Source: Microbacteriaceae bacterium (GTDB lineage Bacteria > Actinomycetota > Actinomycetes > Actinomycetales > Microbacteriaceae). From it: a stretch of 32,752 bases of DNA. Shown in pieces: positions 25,410-32,672 of this stretch (its first letter is position 1; each line of letters begins with the position of its first letter). Made by a program: the position numbers and the translations under genes. The stretch spans positions 1-32,752 of the forward strand of contig CANBWO010000013.1 of NCBI GenBank assembly GCA_947373155.1. The letters run 5' to 3'. The notes under the pieces were generated by a model. The model was not told where the DNA came from. It searched no databases and worked only from the letters and a program-made list of their open reading frames with translations.

Positions 25410-25802
25410 CTATTTCTTCATTTCTATGGAAATGCAATGGCGAAGGATCCTTGCCGCCTCTTCTTCAAGCAATAAAGTACCCGCGGCCTTAGAGAAAATT
25501 GATGATTGCTCGGTTTTCTTCTCGGCATCTATGAAGGCTTTGATTTGCCCGCCAAAATGCATCGAGGCTTTGGGTAAAGCTTGGTTCTCTAGCCTTTTGG
25601 AAAGCTCATGAAGATAACCGGCGTCTAATACGAGAGAACCGTCTGAGTTTTGAATTAGGTCAGATACTTCGTTGCAGGCAATTTGATCTTGCTTTGTGGC
25701 ATTCAAGGACGTAACAGAGCATCCAGAGGTTGAAATGCAAATCATGGCCAGTGTTAGCAAAGACACGGATGCAGTTGCCCTGCTAATTTTTGATACTTTC
25801 AC
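25410..25802 (-). CDS. Predicted lipoprotein, first gene of the tubulin-vWA operon
   Basis: The 130-residue protein starts with a basic stretch (KVSKISR) and a hydrophobic core (ASVSLLTLAMICI), then STSGC, a lipobox-like site with Thr rather than the usual aliphatic residue at -3. The mature part is about 100 residues, polar and largely helical, with two further cysteines (ACNEV, RHCIS). I chose GTG at 25802 because it gives a normal signal sequence; a TTG at 25838 would add 12 unlikely residues. No clear ribosome site is seen. I do not recognise the mature domain. It is the promoter-proximal gene, transcribed away from the LuxR gene at 26183. Confidence 0.62.
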   Translation of the reverse strand: MKVSKISRATASVSLLTLAMICISTSGCSVTSLNATKQDQIACNEVSDLIQNSDGSLVLDAGYLHELSKRLENQALPKASMHFGGQIKAFIDAEKKTEQSSIFSKAAGTLLLEEEAARILRHCISIEMKK

Positions 25803-25900
25803 GACGCGGTTACCCAATGTCGAGTGCAAAACAGACAACAGTCCATCCGAGAATCAAAAAATATTCTCATGTTTACTGATAGAACACTCAGGGCGCTTGT

Positions 25901-25946
25901 ATCTGAAAAGTGATCTGAAAAATTTACCCTCAAGGCGCTGAGGGTA
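25901..25946. promoter_or_regulatory. Direct repeats and palindrome upstream of the tubulin-vWA operon
   Basis: ATCTGAAAA occurs at 25901-25909 and 25913-25921, a 12-bp period. It is followed by the perfect palindrome TACCCTCA-AGGCGC-TGAGGGTA (25925-25946). They lie 100-145 bp before the operon start within the 380-bp divergent gap 25803-26182. The spacing is typical of activator sites. On the minus strand the stem is followed by AAATTTTT, so an attenuator is an alternative. No firm -35/-10 pair is visible. Confidence 0.5.
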
Positions 25947-26051
25947 TTTGGTCGCGCCAGGATAACAGCGTTCATTGCTCCTACCCCCAAAAATAATTTC
26001 CCTTTCGATAGTCTCTCGGAGTTCGGTATTACGCTTAGGGACTCGTTGCAT

Positions 26052-26091
26052 TTTTTAGCCAAAAGTTAGCCGTCTATTTATCAGCTAAAAA
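26052..26091. promoter_or_regulatory. AT-rich inverted repeat before the LuxR-type gene
   Basis: TTTTTAGC (26052-26059) and GCTAAAAA (26084-26091) form an 8-bp inverted repeat around an AT-rich centre. TTAGCC occurs twice, at 26055 and 26066. The segment 26041-26100 is only one-third G+C by hand count. It is a likely promoter or regulator-binding region for the gene at 26183 or for the divergent operon. Confidence 0.35.
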
Positions 26092-26182
26092 CGAACAAAA
26101 GGTACACAATGCACGATGTCATGCCGCCTTTGAAGAGAGCATAGTTTTAGTCGTGAACTTGCTGGGGGTGGCTTGAAGACCA

Positions 26183-26887
26183 ATGGAACCGAATAGCTAC
26201 GAATGGCAAGTGACAAGTGCCCTCTTTGAGTGCAGGACGATTGATGAAATTCTCGATCTGCTGGTTCTCTCTAATCTTGCAATCAAGGGATCACTATTCT
26301 CCGCTGTCGTAACAGTCAACACTGAGGGCGCTCTTGAAATCAGGCATTCAAAGCTGCTTTCATTTGTCATTCCCCGGACCCTTTCCTGCCCCCAAGATGA
26401 AATAGGTGCGTTAGCCAGACTTGCGGGAGTCGCGTTCCTGGATCCCCTTGAGTCAAGCCTGTCGAGTCAAATAGCTGACATCTCGGTTGCCAAAGCGAAG
26501 TGCGTAGCTGTTGTACCGATTTGGTTTTCGGGATGCTTTTATGGTTTTACGGTGACTGGTCTAAACAGAGGAGCCCAAGAAGGTCAGGCATTGGAGTCAT
26601 CGGTTTTCCTTCTGAGCGTTGTCGCCAAAGCAATTGCACGTTTCTTGCACAAACCAACTATGTGGTCAAGCATGAAGAGTCAGCCTCTAGAAAGATTGAC
26701 TGATAGGCAAATGCATATTTGCGACCTAATAGAGCGTGGCCTTAGCAATTCAGACATCTCCAGCGAGCTCCACCTAAGTTTAGGTTCGGTAAAACTTGAA
26801 GTCTCCAAAATACTTCGCAAACTTGGAGTCGCAAATCGTAAAGAGATTTATGTGCCTAAAGACAATGAAACCAAGATTTTGACTTAG
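26183..26887 (+). CDS. LuxR-type regulator with N-terminal sensory-like domain, divergent from the tubulin-vWA operon
   Basis: The 234-residue protein has an N-terminal alpha/beta region (about 1-155) without receiver-domain residues. Its hydrophobic strand pattern (SLFSAVVTVNTEGALEIRHS, CVAVVPIWFSGCFYGFTVTG) resembles a GAF-like ligand domain. The C-terminus (172-222) is a LuxR helix-turn-helix: LTDRQMHICDLIERGLSNSDIS, GSVKLEVSKILRKLGVANRKE. It is not a phosphorylated response regulator. It lies 380 bp from the lipoprotein gene, pointing the other way, and its base composition matches the AT-rich operon. The placement makes it the obvious candidate regulator of the tubulin-vWA genes. Confidence 0.78.
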   Translation: MEPNSYEWQVTSALFECRTIDEILDLLVLSNLAIKGSLFSAVVTVNTEGALEIRHSKLLSFVIPRTLSCPQDEIGALARLAGVAFLDPLESSLSSQIADISVAKAKCVAVVPIWFSGCFYGFTVTGLNRGAQEGQALESSVFLLSVVAKAIARFLHKPTMWSSMKSQPLERLTDRQMHICDLIERGLSNSDISSELHLSLGSVKLEVSKILRKLGVANRKEIYVPKDNETKILT

Positions 26888-26994
26888 CCATATCATTGTC
26901 GCGCCTTAGCGCCGGGCAATAAAAATGAAAATTGAGTGAATCAAAACAGAGTTACAAATAGCAAAATAAAAAACAGAAAGGGCGGAATTTAAAA

Positions 26995-27360
26995 ATGAAT
27001 TTCGGTAAGGCATTCGTTTCCTATTGGGGTAACTATGCAAAATTTGATGGGCGCGCAAGCAGATCAGAATTTTGGTTTGCGGCTCTAGCAAACGGCTTGA
27101 TTGGCCTAGTGGTCGTAGTTTCGTCGGTGAGTTTTGATGCAAATGGCCTGCCAAGCTATGGTCCTTTGTATTGGATTTGGCTATTGGCCACATTGCTTCC
27201 AAGTCTTGCGATCTACTCAAGGCGGCTCCACGACACCAACCGCTCGTTCACAAACTATTGGTTGACGTTGATTCCGATCGTAGGTGCAATTATTCTCCTC
27301 GTTTATGTTTGCCAGCCAAGCACTCCGGGTTCAAACAAATACGGTGAACTTGTTCGCTAA
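26995..27360 (+). CDS. DUF805 family membrane protein
   Basis: The 121-residue protein carries the DUF805 landmarks: FDGRASRSEFWFAALAN near the start, YSRRLHDTNRSFTNYW in the middle, and QPSTPGSNKYG at the end. Three or four membrane helices lie between. The function is unknown; such proteins are common single-gene membrane proteins. A purine-rich AAGGGCGG precedes the ATG by about a dozen bases. It follows the LuxR-type gene on the same strand after 107 bp and may be part of the same AT-rich cassette. Confidence 0.85.
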   Translation: MNFGKAFVSYWGNYAKFDGRASRSEFWFAALANGLIGLVVVVSSVSFDANGLPSYGPLYWIWLLATLLPSLAIYSRRLHDTNRSFTNYWLTLIPIVGAIILLVYVCQPSTPGSNKYGELVR

Positions 27361-27422
27361 ATAGTCCTAATCCCCAAAAAAGGCCTTTCAGGGTGGACGG
27401 AAAGGAAAAAGCAATCTGACTA

Positions 27423-27473
27423 AGCGCGCCAGGATTGCCCACCGAGCAGCGCGCCAGGGTCACCCATCGAACC
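27423..27473. repeat. Two diverged ~25-bp direct repeats at the edge of the AT-rich block
   Basis: AGCGCGCCAGGATTGCCCAC (start of unit 1, 27423) and AGCGCGCCAGGGTCACCCAT (start of unit 2, 27448) align over about 25 bases with five differences. Further GCGCC/GAACC fragments continue to about 27500. The core CGCGCCAGGAT also occurs once at 25953-25963. The composition changes here from AT-rich to strongly GC-rich. They may be decayed repeats or integration remnants; no function is visible. Confidence 0.5.
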
Positions 27474-27497
27474 GCGCCTGAGTAACTTGGCGAACCG

Positions 27498-27566
27498 CGC
27501 CCCACCCAGCCCGAATCACCGATTCGGGCTAACCCGGTGGGGGCCCGAGCGCAGTTGCTCGCGGGC
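27498..27566. other. Compact GC-rich multi-stem structure
   Basis: AGCCCGAATC-ACC-GATTCGGGCT (27508-27530) is a perfect 10-bp stem with a 3-base loop. It is enclosed by CCCCACC (27500-27506) pairing with GGTGGGG (27536-27542). Directly after, GCCC-GAGC-GCAGTT-GCTC-GC-GGGC (27543-27566) folds with a 2-base bulge. No T-run follows. It sits between convergent DUF805 and tRNA transcription units, so a two-way transcription barrier or a small structured RNA are both possible. Confidence 0.55.
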
Positions 27567-27579
27567 TAGGGGAAAAAGT

Positions 27580-27609
27580 AAAGATCCCGACCAAAAGGCC
27601 TGGATCTTT
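27580..27609 (-). terminator. Rho-independent terminator of the tRNA transcript
   Basis: AAAGATCC and GGATCTTT form an 8-bp stem (27580-27587 with 27602-27609) starting six bases after the tRNA 3' end on the minus strand. It is followed by ACTTTTT in that direction. Position, stem and T-run fit termination of the leftward tRNA transcript. Confidence 0.75.
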
Positions 27610-27614
27610 TCTTG

Positions 27615-27687
27615 TGCCCCCAGTCGGACTCGAACCGACACTGAAACGATTTTAAGTCGTCTTCCTCTGCCATTGGGATATGGGGGC
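27615..27687 (-). tRNA. tRNA with anticodon UAA (Leu codon UUA) but class I shape
   Basis: The 73-nt cloverleaf is complete. The acceptor GCCCCCA pairs with TGGGGGC, with discriminator A. There is a short 3-bp D stem with GG in the loop. The anticodon stem GACGA/TCGTT (one G-U) carries loop CTTAAAA with anticodon TAA, and the T arm GTCGG-TTCGAGT-CCGAC is perfect. The variable loop has only five bases (TCAGT), whereas leucine tRNAs normally carry a long variable arm. CCA is not encoded (CAAG follows). It lies downstream of ndh on the same strand and is followed by a terminator. By anticodon it reads UUA; the amino acid should be checked because of the class I shape. Confidence 0.85.
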
Positions 27688-27733
27688 GAGGCCCACATCG
27701 ATGCAAAAAAGCACACCGCTGCGGGAATGCAAA

Positions 27734-27761
27734 TGCCCGACCCTCTTACGAGACCCGGGCA
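27734..27761 (-). terminator. Hairpin downstream of ndh
   Basis: TGCCCG (27734-27739) pairs with CGGGCA (27756-27761), with CTC/GAG pairing inside around the loop TTAC. It lies 15 bp after the ndh stop. The following sequence on the minus strand (TTTGCATT) is only weakly T-rich, so it may be a partial terminator between ndh and the tRNA. Confidence 0.4.
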
Positions 27762-27775
27762 CCTGCCAAAACCTT

Positions 27776-29122
27776 TTAGGCCTTTGGACGAGACGCGAAG
27801 GTCTCGAACTGTAAGCGAGGCTCCAAGATTGCTCGGTCGCCTACGATGTCGCGGCCCAAGAAGAACTGCGAAACCCAGCCGCCAAATACGCGAAGCTTGC
27901 GCTCGAACATTGGCATAGCCATGCCGTGGTATCCACGGTGCATGAACCAAGCCAAGAAGCCCTTAATCGCAAGCTTGCGCCACTGGTAAACACCAACGCC
28001 AAGACCAAGACCAGCAACTGCACCCAGGTTCTCGTGGTAGTACTCGCGAATGCCCTCGCCGCGAAGCGAAGCAACGATGTTCTTGGCAAGCAACTTGGCC
28101 TGACGAACAGCGTGCTGTGCGTTAGGAACGCAGAAACCGCCAACACCCTTACCGGTTAGGTCTGGGATAGCAGAAACGTCTCCGGCGGTCCAGGCATCGG
28201 CCACAATTTCTTCGCCGTTCACGATCTGCAGGGTTGCCTTACCAGTAACGCGGCCACGCTCATCCAGCGGGAAGTCGGTGTTGCGAACGACAGGGTTAGC
28301 CATAACACCGGCGGTCCAGACGATTAGGTCCGACTCAAAAGTGATTCCCGTAGAAAGCTCGATCTTGCCGCCCACTGCGCTCTGAAGCTGAGTGTTTAGG
28401 TGAATCTTGGCACCGCGTGCGTCTAGGTTGTCGATAACCCACTCGCTGGTAGGAAGCGAAACCTCAGGCATGATGCGACCCATTGCCTCCACCAAGTGGA
28501 AGTGGGTGTCTTCGAAAGCCAACGTTGGGTAGAACTTGATCAGGCTGCTAGCAAACGAACGCAGCTCTGCAAAGGTCTCGATACCAGCGAACCCGCCACC
28601 AACAACGGTCACGGTTAGCAGGCGGTCGCGCTCAGGACCTGCTGGCAGGTTAGCTGCCTTGTCGAAGTTCTGAACCAAACGGTTACGAACCTCAACTGCT
28701 TCTTCGATGTTCTTTAGGCCAATGGCTTCGTCGGCTACACCGGGGATTGGGAAGGTACGCGATACAGCACCCGCGGTGACCACAATCTGGTCGTACTGCA
28801 TGGTGTAAGGAGCAAGACCTGGAACCTCGATGGTTGCAGTCTTGGTGGCGTGGTTCACATTGGTGACCTTGCCGGTGACAACGTTGGTCTTCTTTAGGTG
28901 CTGACGGTGAGAGACAATCGCGTGGCGAGCCTCGATCGAACCGGCTGCAACCTCAGGAAGGAAAGGCTGGTAAGTCATGTAAGGAAGCGGGTCGACCATG
29001 GTGACCTCGGCCTCGCCCTTGGCAAGGTGCTTCTCAAGCTTCTTTGCGGTGTAAAAACCGGCGTAACCGCCACCGACAATAAGGATTTTTGGCGCAGCTG
29101 CGCCCACAGTGTTTGCTGACAT
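27776..29122 (-). CDS. ndh: Type II NADH dehydrogenase (NAD(P)/FAD-dependent oxidoreductase)
   Basis: The 448-residue enzyme passes electrons from NADH to quinone at the inner face of the membrane without pumping protons. An N-terminal FAD site (ILIVGGGYAGFYTAKKL), the NADH site VTVVGGGFAGIETFAEL (about 180-196), and the second FAD contact AWTAGDVSAIPDL are clear, followed by VPNAQHAVRQAKLLAKNI. The C-terminal region (about 375-430; LGVYQWRKLAIKGFLAWFMHRGYHGM) is the amphipathic membrane-binding part of NDH-2 enzymes. The start is nine bases after the DUF501 stop, so it may be transcribed with that gene. Confidence 0.93.
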   Translation of the reverse strand: MSANTVGAAAPKILIVGGGYAGFYTAKKLEKHLAKGEAEVTMVDPLPYMTYQPFLPEVAAGSIEARHAIVSHRQHLKKTNVVTGKVTNVNHATKTATIEVPGLAPYTMQYDQIVVTAGAVSRTFPIPGVADEAIGLKNIEEAVEVRNRLVQNFDKAANLPAGPERDRLLTVTVVGGGFAGIETFAELRSFASSLIKFYPTLAFEDTHFHLVEAMGRIMPEVSLPTSEWVIDNLDARGAKIHLNTQLQSAVGGKIELSTGITFESDLIVWTAGVMANPVVRNTDFPLDERGRVTGKATLQIVNGEEIVADAWTAGDVSAIPDLTGKGVGGFCVPNAQHAVRQAKLLAKNIVASLRGEGIREYYHENLGAVAGLGLGVGVYQWRKLAIKGFLAWFMHRGYHGMAMPMFERKLRVFGGWVSQFFLGRDIVGDRAILEPRLQFETFASRPKA

Positions 29123-29131
29123 GCCTCTAGT

Positions 29132-29677
29132 TTAGCCGTTTGGCAGGGCGTTGGTGCCATCTCCCGGGCGTTCACAGACGCACACGCTTTGCTTCCAGCT
29201 GCATTCATCGATGGCAAGATCGCCCACCGGATTCAAGCCGCGGCCGGCGGCAAGTGCGTGACCAACCAGCGCGTGCAAACATTTCACACGGGTTGGCATT
29301 CCACCGGCACTGATTCCGGCAATTTCATCCACAGGTTTCATACCCGCGGCGGCGGCAATCGCATCGCGGTCACTAATGTAGGCGGCGTGGGCAGCCTGGT
29401 AGGCAGCCGCAAAATCCGCATCAACCGCCAAGCGCTCCTGGTACTGAACCATCAGGCCGGTTGCTTCCAGTGTGGACACGGCCGCGGTGGCCCCCGGGTG
29501 AGTCAGGTAGTAAACGGTAGGAAAAGGCGTGCCGTCGGCTAAGCGAGGCTTGGTCTGAACCACAAGCGGGTTTCCGCAAACACAACGGGCAGCAATCGCA
29601 ACGATATCGCGAGCTGGGCGGCCAAGTTGCAGCGATACCTCACGGATGTCGGAATCTGTGGCAGGAGTAAGAGGCAA
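29132..29677 (-). CDS. DUF501 family protein
   Basis: This 181-residue protein matches DUF501, an actinobacterial family located after eno and divIC. Its features are RCVCGNPLVVQTKPRLADGTPFPTVYYLTHPGA and a second cysteine region with GISAGGMPTRVKCLHALVGHALAAG. Further cysteines occur near the end (CSWKQSVCVCERP). CxC and KCLH..VGH suggest metal binding. The function is unknown. The start appears to be TTG, two bases after the divIC stop; no ATG or GTG lies before the conserved region. Confidence 0.85.
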   Translation of the reverse strand: MPLTPATDSDIREVSLQLGRPARDIVAIAARCVCGNPLVVQTKPRLADGTPFPTVYYLTHPGATAAVSTLEATGLMVQYQERLAVDADFAAAYQAAHAAYISDRDAIAAAAGMKPVDEIAGISAGGMPTRVKCLHALVGHALAAGRGLNPVGDLAIDECSWKQSVCVCERPGDGTNALPNG

Positions 29678-29679
29678 GA

Positions 29680-30285
29680 TCAGTTGGTCTTTCCGGTGAG
29701 TGGGTCGCCAGGTTTGGCGGCAACCGGTTCATCTAGGCCAGCGCGAACAAAGGTCTGCATCAAAGAGTTGACCCAATTCTTTTTGGCGTGGCTAATGCTG
29801 GTTGAAAAGTTGGTGGTGTTCCGGCTGGCAGCCAATTTTTGGCCCATGGTGCCGGAGACATCGCTGGTATTGATTCCGTTGGCGTCCATCACCAGGTAGC
29901 TAACCTCCCCTGGCATCACGTAGTAGAGGCGATCGCGGGCCTGGCTGCGGATGTAAACCGGGTCTTCCCAGCGCTTTCGCTCAACCTTCATATTGGCCAG
30001 GTCGGCTTTAGCCTGAGCCACCTGAGCCTGCAAATCTGCAATCTGTTGGCGCTGGTTGAACCAAATATTCACCTGAGGAGACAACGCAAAAACGCCAGCC
30101 ACCAGAATGACAAGAATCGTAACGATTTCGGCTGAGTAACTCATGCTGCTAAAAAACCGGCCGGCAGCAGAGGCAGCGGCGGCATCGCGCACGCGCGAGT
30201 TAGGGCTTTTGGCACCAACCGGGCGGGCTCCCTTTAAAGGCAAACGCGCCCCTCTAGTAGAGGGACGCGTCGGCTTTGAATTCAT
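29680..30285 (-). CDS. Septum formation initiator (FtsB/DivIC family)
   Basis: The 201-residue bitopic division protein has a basic, Pro/Arg/Ala-rich cytoplasmic N-terminus (1-50), one membrane helix (about 53-70, IVTILVILVAGVFALSP) and a coiled coil (about 76-107, QRQQIADLQAQVAQAKADLANMK). The family motif RWEDPVYIRSQARDRLYYVMPGE follows, then a variable tail. In the divisome it would partner FtsL and FtsQ. The position between eno and DUF501 is the conserved actinobacterial order. Confidence 0.9.
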   Translation of the reverse strand: MNSKPTRPSTRGARLPLKGARPVGAKSPNSRVRDAAAASAAGRFFSSMSYSAEIVTILVILVAGVFALSPQVNIWFNQRQQIADLQAQVAQAKADLANMKVERKRWEDPVYIRSQARDRLYYVMPGEVSYLVMDANGINTSDVSGTMGQKLAASRNTTNFSTSISHAKKNWVNSLMQTFVRAGLDEPVAAKPGDPLTGKTN

Positions 30286-30328
30286 CTAACTAGGTTAAGC
30301 CTGTGCTGCCGTTTTTAACGGAAGCGAC

Positions 30329-31705
<1,377 letters not shown>

Positions 31706-31800
31706 TCAAACAGTTTACTTGGTGTCGCAATAGCCCGTGGTTGCGGGGCGCGCCAAGGTTTACCTAATGTTTGGGTAAGTGGACGGCGGAGCCTTCGACG

Positions 31801-32172
31801 CTAACTTTTGACTAACTTGTACTTGGCTGGGACAAGAGCCATCTGAAGGTCGAGTGCAACCATCAGTTTGACCATTGTGTCGAGCGTGGGATTTGCGAGT
31901 CCGCCTTCAAACCGGCTTATCTCAGGCTGAGGAACGCCACTGATTTCAGCAAGTTGCTGTTGGCTAAGTTTTTTGACTTCGCGGCCCTCAACCAAAGCCA
32001 CTGCCAGAAGCGTTCGGGTGTGGTGACCCAAGACGCTGGTTTCGATTTCAGCTATTTCGTGGGGCTCTAAGGAGGCAATCTCACCCTGCAACTGGGCCAA
32101 AGCCTGATCGGCTGACATACGAATTCTCTTTTTGGGCATAGTTTGATTATTTATCATATTGGATAAAAACAC
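31801..32172 (-). CDS. XRE-type antitoxin (HigA-like)
   Basis: The 123-residue protein has a helix-turn-helix near its C-terminus (about 72-115: KLSQQQLAEISGVPQPEISRFEGGLANPTLDTMVKLMVAL). The N-terminal half is helical and probably binds the toxin. The GTG start overlaps the toxin stop (TAGTG), which supports translational coupling. ATGs at 32157 and 32139 are alternatives, none with a clear ribosome site. It follows the toxin gene, the order typical of higBA, and would repress the pair's own promoter. Confidence 0.82.
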   Translation of the reverse strand: MFLSNMINNQTMPKKRIRMSADQALAQLQGEIASLEPHEIAEIETSVLGHHTRTLLAVALVEGREVKKLSQQQLAEISGVPQPEISRFEGGLANPTLDTMVKLMVALDLQMALVPAKYKLVKS

Positions 32173-32522
32173 TAGATGCCTTTCGCAATATCTCTTGCCA
32201 ATGCGATCTCCCGCTGCTGCCGCTTGGCGCTCGCATCTCGCTTTTTGTCATAGGAACTAAGAATCAGAAATATCTGTTCGTCCTGGATTACAAAGAAACA
32301 CCTAACCAGCACGTTTGGGTCGAGTCTGTAGCGATACTCTGCTAACCCGTTGCCAAGCCATTTCGCCTTGTCCGACTTGAAGAGGCTTAGGCCAAGCTCT
32401 GATAAGTCAGTAGTTAGGGTGCTGAGCAAACCTAAGAACTCTTTGGTCGAAAGCCTCTTCAGGCTTTTCCTGAATTTTGGAAAGTCGACAAACTCGACCT
32501 TCCAAACGACTTCTGAATCCAT
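32172..32522 (-). CDS. RelE/HigB-like toxin (phage Gp49-like family)
   Basis: The 116-residue protein fits the Gp49/HigB branch of RelE-fold toxins, probably an mRNA-cleaving ribonuclease. Visible features are FRKSLKRLS near the start, KWLGNGLAEYRYRLDPNVLVRCFFVIQDEQIFLILSSYDKK in the core, and a basic C-terminal helix (KRDASAKRQQREIALARDI). The core arginines and the tyrosine in SSYDKK are in the places expected for the family's RNA contacts. It overlaps the antitoxin gene and is the first gene of the pair. Confidence 0.82.
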   Translation of the reverse strand: MDSEVVWKVEFVDFPKFRKSLKRLSTKEFLGLLSTLTTDLSELGLSLFKSDKAKWLGNGLAEYRYRLDPNVLVRCFFVIQDEQIFLILSSYDKKRDASAKRQQREIALARDIAKGI

Positions 32523-32573
32523 GTTCCAAAACTAGGAACTGGCACCTGACTGCAGCCCGTGGAAATGGGAACC

Positions 32574-32582
32574 TGTGGATAA
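32574..32582 (-). promoter_or_regulatory. Perfect DnaA-box sequence
   Basis: TGTGGATAA is the exact complement of the consensus DnaA box TTATCCACA. It lies in the 150-bp gap between the toxin gene and the following rightward gene. It is a single copy, with no AT-rich unwinding region or dnaA/dnaN nearby, so it is not an origin. It may be a regulatory site or a chance match. Confidence 0.4.
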
Positions 32583-32672
32583 TCGCCGCCCTGGCAGAAA
32601 CTCCCACTCGCCACCTCACCAGAAAGCCAAGCCAAAGCGGTAATTTCAAAACACGAAGCAACGGGGGTAGAA

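Noticed and set aside
25799-26062. Leftward 87-residue frame in the operon's upstream region
   Set aside because: It starts at TTG without a ribosome site, has no recognisable features, and crosses repeats and a palindrome that look regulatory.
27487-27950. Two overlapping frames (143 and 144 residues) on opposite strands around the tRNA
   Set aside because: Both run through the tRNA gene, hairpins and the ndh 3' end; they are by-products of GC-rich structured DNA.
32574-32582. Replication origin suggested by a perfect DnaA box
   Set aside because: It is a single box with no cluster, no AT-rich unwinding element and no dnaA, dnaN or partition genes in the window.
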